Part shown: piece after piece, positions 1 through 5,558 of the stretch
How the letters are laid out: every line of letters starts with the position of its first letter
Position numbering within the stretch: the stretch's first letter is position 1
From: JBOHWJ01 sp050736615
Lineage (GTDB): Bacteria > Desulfobacterota > Binatia > Binatales > Binataceae
Assembly (NCBI GenBank): GCA_050736615.1
Contig: JBOHWL010000165.1
Span: 1-12,902, forward strand
DNA: 12,902 bases
Direction: 5' to 3'
Translations under genes and position numbers: made by a program
Notes under the pieces: generated by a model
Databases searched by the model: none
Seen by the model: the letters and a program-made list of their open reading frames with translations, nothing else
What the model was told of the DNA's origin: nothing

Positions 1-1
1 C

Positions 2-76
2 CGCTTAAGGCACGATGCGGATCCGAAGCGTGGAAGCCGCTTGAGGACAAGTTACATCGGCCTGACGGGGGGTTGA
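2..76 (+). other. Leader of the window; possible 3' end of an upstream gene
   Basis: Reading from base 2 there is an open frame of 24 codons that closes with a TGA at 74-76, directly abutting the GTG start of tagJ at 77. This would fit the tail of an upstream operon gene, but the frame starting at base 1 is also open here (to a TGA at 124-126). No recognisable protein tail is visible in so short a stretch. It could equally be plain intergenic sequence. I saw no convincing promoter. Confidence 0.2.
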
Positions 77-871
77 GTGAACGCCAAGCAACTGCTCGAG
101 GCTGGCCAACTTACGGGCGCACTTGAGCAGCTTAACCACGAGGTTCGCACCCATCCGTCGGAGACACGCCTGCGTACGTCGCTTTTCGAAGTACTTTGCT
201 TTGCGGGCGATTATGCACGCGCGGAACGGCAGCTCGACGCGCTGGCACAGCAGAACGCCGGGCTTGAGATCGGAGTGCAGGTATATCGCGCCGTGCTGAT
301 TGCCGAGCGCGCGCGCGGACGCCTGTTCGATAGCGGACTCGCGCCGGGATTCATCACCGAGCCGCCGGCCTTCGTGCGGCTCCAACTCGAAGCCCTCAAT
401 CGTCTAAGGGAACAGCGCCCGGCGGAGGCGCGCGCCTCGTTGGAAGAGGCGGCCGCCGCGCAAAGTAACCTGCCCGGGCGCCTGAATGGCGAAAATTTCA
501 CCGATTTATCCGATGCCGACCCGCTCCTGGGTGCGGTTCTCGAACTGATCATCCATGACCGCTACATTTGGCTTCCGCTGGTCCAACTTAGGCGTTTGAC
601 CCTGACCGCGCCCAAACGCTTGCGAGACTTACTCTGGCTGCCGATCACCTTTGAAACTGTCGCGGGCACTTCGGGCGGAGCCTTTTTGCCGGGTCTTTAT
701 CGCGGTTCCGAGCGCCATCCCGACGACCAGGTAAAACTAGGACGAATGACGCTCTGGGAGGACCTTGGCGACCGGCTTTCGCGTGGCATTGGCCGCCGGC
801 TGTTTTTCGTGGGCGATAACGAACGTTCGGTGCTCGACATTCAGGAACTCGAGTTCGACCATCCGACGTGA
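77..871 (+). CDS. tagJ: T6SS accessory protein TagJ (ImpE family)
   Basis: Predicted TagJ/ImpE/HsiE-type T6SS accessory protein of 264 residues, close to the usual family length of about 270. The start is GTG at 77: an in-frame TGA at 74-76 excludes any longer version, and a run of six G at 67-72 can serve as the ribosome binding site. Residues 1 to about 110 form short amphipathic helices of the TPR-like kind. Family signatures follow: the acidic D-A-D-P-L-L-G stretch at 146-152 running into a RYIWLP segment, the LPGLY motif at 204-208, an LGR-containing stretch, and a closing LDIQELEF. In the Pseudomonas aeruginosa H1 system, TagJ binds the small sheath protein TssB and is linked to ClpV-driven sheath recycling, so a cytoplasmic role with TssB, TssC and ClpV is expected here. 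There it sits between hcp and tssE; here it precedes tssA. Identity is secure; the exact mechanistic role is inferred. Confidence 0.93.
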   Translation: MNAKQLLEAGQLTGALEQLNHEVRTHPSETRLRTSLFEVLCFAGDYARAERQLDALAQQNAGLEIGVQVYRAVLIAERARGRLFDSGLAPGFITEPPAFVRLQLEALNRLREQRPAEARASLEEAAAAQSNLPGRLNGENFTDLSDADPLLGAVLELIIHDRYIWLPLVQLRRLTLTAPKRLRDLLWLPITFETVAGTSGGAFLPGLYRGSERHPDDQVKLGRMTLWEDLGDRLSRGIGRRLFFVGDNERSVLDIQELEFDHPT

Positions 872-1014
872 TTCCGAATTGCCAAAAGATATAGTAAGCT
901 GCGCAAATCATTATCGTCCGGGGATATCAAGGCTTGGACGAGTTCTTATATCGAGTGTAGCGCCGGATAGCGACTTCCCTGCGGGACGGCGAGTCTCCGC
1001 TCGGAGGCGCGTCG
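872..1014 (+). promoter_or_regulatory. Spacer tagJ-tssA with a hairpin over the tssA ribosome binding site
   Basis: This 143-base spacer is the largest gap before tssE, so it is the most likely place for an internal promoter. None is convincing: TTGGAC (934-939) lies 16 bases before the poor -10 match TGTAGC (956-961), and I found no sigma-54 GG-N10-GC element. The tssA Shine-Dalgarno GGAGG is at 1003-1007, seven bases before the ATG at 1015. It can pair with the preceding bases: 993-998 with 1003-1008 gives six pairs (one G-U) around a four-base loop. That would hide the ribosome binding site. The hairpin is visible in the sequence; a regulatory effect is inference. Confidence 0.35.
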
Positions 1015-2151
1015 ATGGATCCATACATAGAGAAGATGTCAGCGGAAATCATTGACGTCGAGGCCTTGTTGGCTCCGATTTCCGAGGCGAATCCGGCCGG
1101 AGAATCGCTGCGTTATAGCGGCACCTACGATCAAATCCAGGAGGCGCGCCGTTCCGAGGATGACCTCAATCAAGGCGATTGGAAGCATGACATTAAAGTC
1201 GCCGATTGGCGCCGCGTGGCGAGCCTCGCGAGCGAAGCGCTCAGTGATAAAAGCAAGGATCTTCAGATTGTCGCCTGGCTGAGCGAAGCGCTCGCCAAAC
1301 TGCATGGGTTCGCCGGCGCACGCGACGGTTTCCTGTTGATGCTGGGCCTGCACGCGCGTTTCTGGGATGCCTGCTTTCCGCAATCGGAAGATGGCGATTT
1401 CGAAGAGCGAGCCGGAGCGCTGGAATGGCTCAATGACAAACTGCCGCCTGCCTTGCTCGAGTTGTCGTTGACCATGCCGGCCGCTAGCGGCGAGGCCTAC
1501 TCCTATCTGCGTTATCAAGAATCAAGGGCCGTCGACGAACTAGGCCGCAAAAACCAGGATTTGATGAAGGCGGCATTGGCGGAAGGCAAAATCGCCGGCG
1601 AGCAATTCGACAAGGCGGTGACCGCCTCTTCGCGCAATTTTTATGAATCATTGAGCGCGGACCTCAACGAAAGCCTTAATGCGGCCGAGCGGCTTGCGGT
1701 AATCGTCGACGAGAAATTTGGACGCGAAGCGCCGAGCTTGATGCGCATCAAGAAGGTGTTGGAGGATTGCCGCGACGTGGTCGGCCCGATCGTTAGGAAA
1801 AAACGCGAACTGGAGCCGGACATGCCCACGCCCGCGACGGCCACACCCGCGAGCAACGGCGCGTTGACCACCAGCGTCGCGCCCGCCATCGCGCCCGCGG
1901 GAGCGACGGTCATCACCACGGCCGCGATGATGCCGTTGGACCCGAGTGATCGTGCTGATGCGCTCCGGCGGCTCGAAGCGGTTGCCGCTTATTTCCAGCG
2001 CACGGAGCCGCAGAGCCCCGTTTCATACCTGGTGCAGCGAGCGGTGCGATGGGGCCAGATGCCATTGGAGCAATGGCTTACCGATGTAATCAGCGATCAG
2101 GGCGTGCTGGCGCATATTCGCGAGACGCTGGGCCTTAATAAGCCGGAGTAA
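1015..2151 (+). CDS. tssA: T6SS assembly/cap protein TssA (ImpA domain)
   Basis: TssA of 378 residues, acting in the cytoplasm during tail assembly; TssA proteins contact the baseplate and, in some subfamilies, the distal end of the growing sheath. The N-terminal ImpA_N domain (about residues 12-140) starts with the typical L-L-x-P-I-S-x-x-N-P-x-G-E-S-L-R pattern. A helical middle region runs to about 269. Residues 270-306 are a low-complexity linker rich in Ala, Pro and Thr. The C-terminal domain from about 309 carries the hallmark E-P-Q-S-P (331-335) followed by the LVQRAVRW stretch and a final Q-W-L helix. The start at 1015 has GGAGG at a seven-base spacing; an in-frame ATG at 1036 is a weaker alternative. 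The gene is 23 bases upstream of tssB. The C-terminal signature suggests the shorter TssA type rather than the VasJ-like long form, but the subclass is inferred. Confidence 0.93.
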   Translation: MDPYIEKMSAEIIDVEALLAPISEANPAGESLRYSGTYDQIQEARRSEDDLNQGDWKHDIKVADWRRVASLASEALSDKSKDLQIVAWLSEALAKLHGFAGARDGFLLMLGLHARFWDACFPQSEDGDFEERAGALEWLNDKLPPALLELSLTMPAASGEAYSYLRYQESRAVDELGRKNQDLMKAALAEGKIAGEQFDKAVTASSRNFYESLSADLNESLNAAERLAVIVDEKFGREAPSLMRIKKVLEDCRDVVGPIVRKKRELEPDMPTPATATPASNGALTTSVAPAIAPAGATVITTAAMMPLDPSDRADALRRLEAVAAYFQRTEPQSPVSYLVQRAVRWGQMPLEQWLTDVISDQGVLAHIRETLGLNKPE

Positions 2152-2157
2152 ACCGGC
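2142..2157 (+). promoter_or_regulatory. Hairpin around the tssA stop codon, before the tssB ribosome binding site
   Basis: GCCGG at 2142-2146 and CCGGC at 2153-2157 are a perfect five-pair inverted repeat. The six-base loop contains the tssA TAA stop (2149-2151). The tssB ribosome binding site AGGAG (2162-2166) begins four bases later. No T run follows, so it is not an intrinsic terminator. It could affect termination/re-initiation or mark an RNA processing point, but the function is not shown. Confidence 0.4.
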
Positions 2158-2174
2158 AATTAGGAGAAATTTCG

Positions 2175-2714
2175 ATGGCCAGAGAGAGTACGCAGCATAA
2201 GCTCGACCGCGTGCGACCGCCGCGCGTCCATATCACCTACGACGTCGAACTCGGCGATGCCATCGAGATGAAGGAGTTGCCCTTCGTGCTGGGCGTGATA
2301 TCGGACCTGTCGGGTAAACCGGTGGAAGCGCCGCCGCGCCTGCGCGATCGCAAATTCGTCGATATCGATCGCGATAATTTCAACGACGTGATGAAGGGCA
2401 TGAAGCCGCGGCTCGCCTTCCAGGTTGATAACAAGCTGACCGGTGACGACAGCAAGATGGGCGTTGAGCTGCGCTTCAACAGTATCGAAGATTTTGAACC
2501 GGCCCAGGTTGCCCGCCAAGTTGAACCGTTGCGCAAGCTGATGGAAGTTCGCGAGCAACTCAGCGGATTATTGGCCAAAGCCGGCGTCAACGAACGCTTC
2601 GGCGACAAGCTCAAGGAAATCATCGGCAATACCGAAATGGCCGAGCGCATCAGCAAGGAATCCGCGGCCAGCGGCGAGAAGAAGAATCCACAAGGAGACG
2701 CGGACCATGAGTGA
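2175..2714 (+). CDS. tssB: T6SS contractile sheath small subunit TssB (VipA)
   Basis: TssB of 179 residues, within the normal family size of about 160-180. It pairs with TssC to form the cytoplasmic contractile sheath around the Hcp tube. Visible family features are the R-V-x-I-x-Y-D-V-E segment (17-25), the L-P-F-V-L-G-V-I-S-D-L-S-G core (35-47), the R-D-R-K-F-V-D-I-D stretch (57-65) followed by NFNDVM, and the F-N-S-I-E-D-F-E-P motif. The C-terminal helices (L-R-K-L-x-E-x-R-x-x-L) are those that interleave with TssC. ATG at 2175 has AGGAG at 2162-2166, eight bases upstream. The coding end overlaps the tssC start by eight bases, consistent with coupled translation of two partners needed in equal amounts. 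The N-terminal segment of TssB is where TagJ binds in P. aeruginosa, which fits the tagJ gene upstream. Confidence 0.97.
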   Translation: MARESTQHKLDRVRPPRVHITYDVELGDAIEMKELPFVLGVISDLSGKPVEAPPRLRDRKFVDIDRDNFNDVMKGMKPRLAFQVDNKLTGDDSKMGVELRFNSIEDFEPAQVARQVEPLRKLMEVREQLSGLLAKAGVNERFGDKLKEIIGNTEMAERISKESAASGEKKNPQGDADHE

Positions 2715-4221
2715 CGCCAAGGAAGCGGCTCAGGAACAAGCTCCGGCGGCAACCGCCGCCGCGCCTGCGGAGGCGACTCAGCAGCCGGCGACCTTGCTCG
2801 ACCAGGTCCTCTCGGAAACCCGTATCGGGCGCGACGAGGAACAACGCGCGCAATCCAAGCGTGAAATCGTCACCCTGGTGGAAGAGGTGATGAAGGGCAC
2901 GCTGCGCGTCTCCAAGGACCTCGAAGCGACCATCAACGCGCGCATCGCCGACATTGACCAGCTACTTTCGAGCCAGCTCAACCAGATCCTGCATCAGGCG
3001 GAGTTTCAAAAGCTCGAAGCGTCATGGCGCGGGCTCCACTTCCTGGTGATGTCGAGCGAAACCAGCACGATGCTCAAGCTCAAGGTGCTGAACAGCTCCA
3101 AAGACGACCTGCGCCGCGATCTCGAACGCGCCAGCGAGTTTGACCAAAGCGCACTGTTCAAAAAGGTCTATGAAGAAGAGTTCGGCACGTTTGGTGGCGC
3201 GCCCTTCGGAGCGTTGGTCGGTGATTACGAATTCGGGCGGCATCCGCAGGATATCGCGATGCTCGAAAAGCTCTCGAACGTGGCCGCCGCCGCGCATGCG
3301 CCTTTTTTCTCGGCCGCCTCGTCGGAATTGTTCAACCTCGACAGCTTCACCGAATTGGGTGCGCCGCGCGACCTGGCGAAGATCTTCGACACGGTCGAAT
3401 ATGCGAAGTACAAAACCTTCCGTGAGTCCGAAGATTCACGTTTCGTAGGACTGACGCTGCCGCACGTGCTGATGCGCCTGCCGTATGGGCCGGAAACCAC
3501 CCCGGTCGAGGAGTTCAATTTCGTCGAAGACGTCGATGGCAAGGACCACTCGAAATACCTGTGGGGTAACGCGGCCTATGCGTTAGCCACGCGCTTGACC
3601 GATGCGTTCGCCAAGTACAACTGGTGCGCGGCGATTCGCGGAGTGGAAGGCGGCGGCCTGGTGGAAGGGCTGCCGACCCATACTTTTCGTACCGACGAAG
3701 GCGAGATCGCGCTGAAATGCCCAACCGAAATCGCGATTACCGATCGGCGTGAAAAAGAACTGTCGGACCTCGGCTTTATCCCGCTGGTGCATTGCAAAGG
3801 CACCGATTACGCGGCCTTCTTCGGCATGCAGTCCTGTCAGAAAATCCGCAAGTACGACACCGACGCCGCCAACGCCAACGCGCGGCTATCATCGCAACTG
3901 CAATACCTGATGGCCACTTCGCGCTTTGCGCATTATTTGAAGGCGATGATGCGCGACAAGATCGGCAGCTTCATGTCGCGCGGAGACTGCGAAAGCTTTC
4001 TCAATCGCTGGATTTCGAATTACGTACTAGCGTCGGATGAAGGTTCACAGAGCGACAAGGCCAAGTATCCGTTGCGCGAGGCGCGAGTTGAGGTATCGGA
4101 GATCAAGGGCAAGCCGGGAGCATATCGGGCGGTGGCTTTTCTGCGGCCGCATTTTCAGCTCGATGAGTTGACCGCATCGTTGCGCCTAGTGGCGGAATTG
4201 CCACAATCGGCACGGTCATAA
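2707..4221 (+). CDS. tssC: T6SS contractile sheath large subunit TssC (VipB)
   Basis: TssC of 504 residues, the usual length, forming the outer layer of the contractile sheath with TssB. The first 28 residues are low-complexity Ala/Pro/Gln/Glu. They are followed by the conserved N-terminal helix L-L-D-Q-V-L-S-E-T-R (30-39), the region where ClpV binds the sheath in Vibrio cholerae. The SWRGLHFLV block, the FGTFGGAPFG/LVGDYEF core and the C-terminal G-K-P-G-A-Y-R-A-V-A-F-L-R-P-H-F-Q (from 468) with LVAELP are textbook for this family. ATG at 2707 is preceded by AAGGAG at 2692-2697 inside tssB and overlaps the tssB stop by eight bases. No missing or broken core segment is apparent. Confidence 0.98.
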   Translation: MSDAKEAAQEQAPAATAAAPAEATQQPATLLDQVLSETRIGRDEEQRAQSKREIVTLVEEVMKGTLRVSKDLEATINARIADIDQLLSSQLNQILHQAEFQKLEASWRGLHFLVMSSETSTMLKLKVLNSSKDDLRRDLERASEFDQSALFKKVYEEEFGTFGGAPFGALVGDYEFGRHPQDIAMLEKLSNVAAAAHAPFFSAASSELFNLDSFTELGAPRDLAKIFDTVEYAKYKTFRESEDSRFVGLTLPHVLMRLPYGPETTPVEEFNFVEDVDGKDHSKYLWGNAAYALATRLTDAFAKYNWCAAIRGVEGGGLVEGLPTHTFRTDEGEIALKCPTEIAITDRREKELSDLGFIPLVHCKGTDYAAFFGMQSCQKIRKYDTDAANANARLSSQLQYLMATSRFAHYLKAMMRDKIGSFMSRGDCESFLNRWISNYVLASDEGSQSDKAKYPLREARVEVSEIKGKPGAYRAVAFLRPHFQLDELTASLRLVAELPQSARS

Positions 4222-4234
4222 GGGGGAATTTCTC

Positions 4235-4251
4235 GCGGCGACTGACGCCGC
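4235..4251 (+). promoter_or_regulatory. GC hairpin between tssC and hcp
   Basis: GCGGCG (4235-4240) and CGCCGC (4246-4251) form a perfect six-pair all-GC stem with a five-base loop. It lies 13 bases after the tssC stop and upstream of the hcp ribosome binding site (4262-4269). It is not followed by a T run. Hcp is normally needed in far greater amounts than sheath or baseplate proteins, so a 5' stabilising or processing structure on the hcp message would make sense. That role is inference. Confidence 0.4.
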
Positions 4252-4261
4252 ATGCCTTATA

Positions 4262-4269
4262 GGGAGGAG
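4262..4269 (+). promoter_or_regulatory. Ribosome binding site that fixes the hcp start
   Basis: GGGAGGAG at 4262-4269 is a near-perfect Shine-Dalgarno sequence nine bases before the ATG at 4279. It lies downstream of the in-frame ATG at 4252. Together with family alignment (Hcp proteins begin at the M-A-x-D-x-F-L-K-L strand), this makes 4279 the start. It is among the strongest ribosome binding sites in the window, as expected for an abundant tube protein. Confidence 0.75.
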
Positions 4270-4278
4270 TGCGCAGTC

Positions 4279-4773
4279 ATGGCAATTGACTATTTTTTGA
4301 AACTCGACGGGATCGATGGCGAAAGCGAAGATCAAAACCATAAGAACTGGATCGACGTGGTCTCATTCGGATGGAGCGCCACTCAGCCCGGAACCTTCGC
4401 ACAAGGACAGGGCGGCACCGCCGGCAAGGTCTCGATGAGCGATTTGAATTTTCAAATGCACACGTCGAAGGCGACACCCGCTTTGATGAAAGCGTGCGCC
4501 AGCGGCACTCATATTTCCAAGGCCACATTGGTTTGCCGCAAAGCCACCGGCGATGGCGGCCAGCAGGATTACATCACCTGGACTTTGGAGCCCGTCGTGG
4601 TTTCCTTCTATCAGAGCGGCGGCTCGTCCGGCAGTGAGACTACGATTGACAGCGTGTCTTTGAACTATGGCTCGATTAAATACGAGTACAAGGTGCAGAC
4701 CGACACCAAAGGTACGTTGGCGGCGCTGCCGGCCTTTGGCTGGGATCTCACCAAGAATGCGGAGAAGAAGTGA
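4279..4773 (+). CDS. hcp: T6SS inner tube protein Hcp (TssD)
   Basis: Hcp of 164 residues, standard for the family. It forms stacked hexameric rings that make the tube propelled by sheath contraction, and is also exported. The N-terminal strand A-I-D-Y-F-L-K-L-D-G-I-D-G-E-S (2-16) is the family signature, followed by the W-I-D-V-V-S-F-G-W (24-32) motif. The central L-N-F-Q-M-H-T-S-K-A-T-P loop, the ITWTLEPVVVSFYQ strands and the YGSIKYEY strand follow in the expected order. No C-terminal toxin extension is present, so this is a structural Hcp and not an evolved effector fusion. The longer frame from ATG 4252 would add nine non-family residues and lacks its own ribosome binding site. The gene sits between tssC and tssE, a common order. 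Its 5' hairpin and strong ribosome binding site suggest high expression. Confidence 0.97.
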   Translation: MAIDYFLKLDGIDGESEDQNHKNWIDVVSFGWSATQPGTFAQGQGGTAGKVSMSDLNFQMHTSKATPALMKACASGTHISKATLVCRKATGDGGQQDYITWTLEPVVVSFYQSGGSSGSETTIDSVSLNYGSIKYEYKVQTDTKGTLAALPAFGWDLTKNAEKK

Positions 4774-4982
4774 TGGCGTGGGCTCTGACATGAGTCTGAG
4801 GGGATGATGCCAATGCATTTCGTGGCTCCAAACCCATTTCAGACCCCCCGGCGCGGCGCGATCACGCACGTGGTGATGTCCTGAACGCGAGTGGGAGAAA
4901 CGGGTAAGGCGGCTGAACCCACCGGCAGCATCCTGCCGGCGAGACGCGCTTACGTACCGGCCACTCGGCGGGGAGCGGCATG
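4774..4982 (+). other. Spacer hcp-tssE
   Basis: This is the longest gene-free stretch in the window (just over 200 bases), between hcp and the tssE start. It has no protein-coding gene I can support. A 23-codon frame from ATG 4813 to the TGA at 4882-4884 has GAGGGG (4798-4803) upstream, but its product matches nothing. The main structure is the hairpin at 4922-4939. GTAAG (4904-4908) and CTTAC (4949-4953) could close an outer helix around it. I see no clear sigma-70 or sigma-54 promoter. A transcript end or processing site after hcp, leaving less tssE-H message than hcp message, is plausible. Confidence 0.5.
4922..4939 (+). promoter_or_regulatory. Strong hairpin downstream of hcp
   Basis: CCGGCAG (4922-4928) and CTGCCGG (4933-4939) form a perfect seven-pair stem with the tetraloop CATC. 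This is the most stable small hairpin I found in the window. No U-rich tail follows, so classical intrinsic termination is unlikely. A 3' stabiliser of the hcp message or an RNA processing site are the obvious alternatives. The position, 148 bases beyond the hcp stop and 43 before tssE, fits a point separating expression levels. Confidence 0.45.
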
Positions 4983-5474
4983 ATGGCCAGAGATGCGGAC
5001 AGGAATGAGATGGTTCCCTCTCTGCTCGAGCGGCTGATCGACGAGCATCCGGAGGTTTCGCAGGAGCCGTTGTCAAGCCGCTTTTATGACGTGCGCCAGT
5101 CGGAAGCCTCGGTCGCGCGCGATTTGGAGATGATGCTCAACACGCGCCAGGAACAGCTCGGCGAATTGCCGGCTGATTTCGTCGAAGTCAACAAGTCGTT
5201 GCTGTTCTACGGGCTGCCGGACTTCACCTCGTACAATTTGTTGGCGCCTGAGGATCGCACCCGGCTGCGCCGCGCAATTGAAAATGCCATCGCCAGATTC
5301 GAGCCGCGGCTCCAACGCGTGCGAGTGTCGATGGAAATGCCGAACCAAACCGATCGATCACTGCGCTTTAGAATCGAAGCACTGCTGCGCATTGATCCGG
5401 CTACCGAGCCGGTCGCCTTCGACACCGTTTTGCAACTACAAACCCAGGAGTACTCGGTCAAGACGCCGGATTGA
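4983..5474 (+). CDS. tssE: T6SS baseplate protein TssE (gp25-like)
   Basis: TssE of 163 residues, the T4 gp25 homologue that joins the baseplate to the first sheath ring in the cytoplasm. Visible gp25-family marks are L-N-T-R at 52-55, Y-G-L-P-D-F-T-S-Y-N at 76-85, the F-E-P-R-L stretch at 106-110, and the final L-R-F-R-I-E-A-L-L-R-I-D-P-x-x-E-P-V-x-F-D pattern. Two consecutive ATG codons compete. ATG 4983 is seven bases from the GGGGAG at 4970-4975, whereas ATG 4980 is only four bases away, so I chose 4983; the difference is one Met residue. The gene is followed by an 84-base gap and then a non-T6SS gene, instead of running straight into tssF as is usual. Confidence 0.95.
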   Translation: MARDADRNEMVPSLLERLIDEHPEVSQEPLSSRFYDVRQSEASVARDLEMMLNTRQEQLGELPADFVEVNKSLLFYGLPDFTSYNLLAPEDRTRLRRAIENAIARFEPRLQRVRVSMEMPNQTDRSLRFRIEALLRIDPATEPVAFDTVLQLQTQEYSVKTPD

Positions 5475-5545
5475 ACGAGACTCCGAGGGTCCGTTGCTGT
5501 CTTAACCGGAAGCGAACGAACGACAGTTGGCGGGATTCAAAGCTT

Positions 5546-5551
5546 AGGAGG
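5546..5551 (+). promoter_or_regulatory. Ribosome binding site of the inserted flavoprotein-like gene
   Basis: AGGAGG at 5546-5551 is a consensus Shine-Dalgarno sequence seven bases before ATG 5559. It supports active translation of this unexpected gene and fixes its start. The rest of the 5475-5558 spacer holds only a weak CTGTC/GACAG inverted repeat (5497-5501 and 5522-5526) and no clear promoter. Confidence 0.7.
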
Positions 5552-5558
5552 CCGAATC

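Noticed and set aside
872..1014. Sigma-54 or strong sigma-70 promoter before tssA
   Set aside because: I looked for GG-N10-GC and for TTGACA/TATAAT pairs at 16-18 spacing. The best hit (934-961) has a poor -10, so I do not call a promoter.
4252..4278. Upstream ATG extending hcp by nine residues
   Set aside because: The strong ribosome binding site lies inside this extension, and Hcp proteins begin at the strand encoded from 4279.
4813..4884. 23-codon small frame in the hcp-tssE spacer
   Set aside because: It has a possible ribosome binding site, but the sequence is short, with no transmembrane, metal or leader-peptide pattern. It is kept only as a remark in the spacer entry.
4363..5076. Antisense open frame of 237 codons covering hcp, the spacer and the start of tssE
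   Set aside because: Tempting because it spans the 206-base spacer, but most of it opposes hcp and tssE, and the translated sequence is Arg/Pro/Ser-rich in the way of G+C-rich shadow frames.
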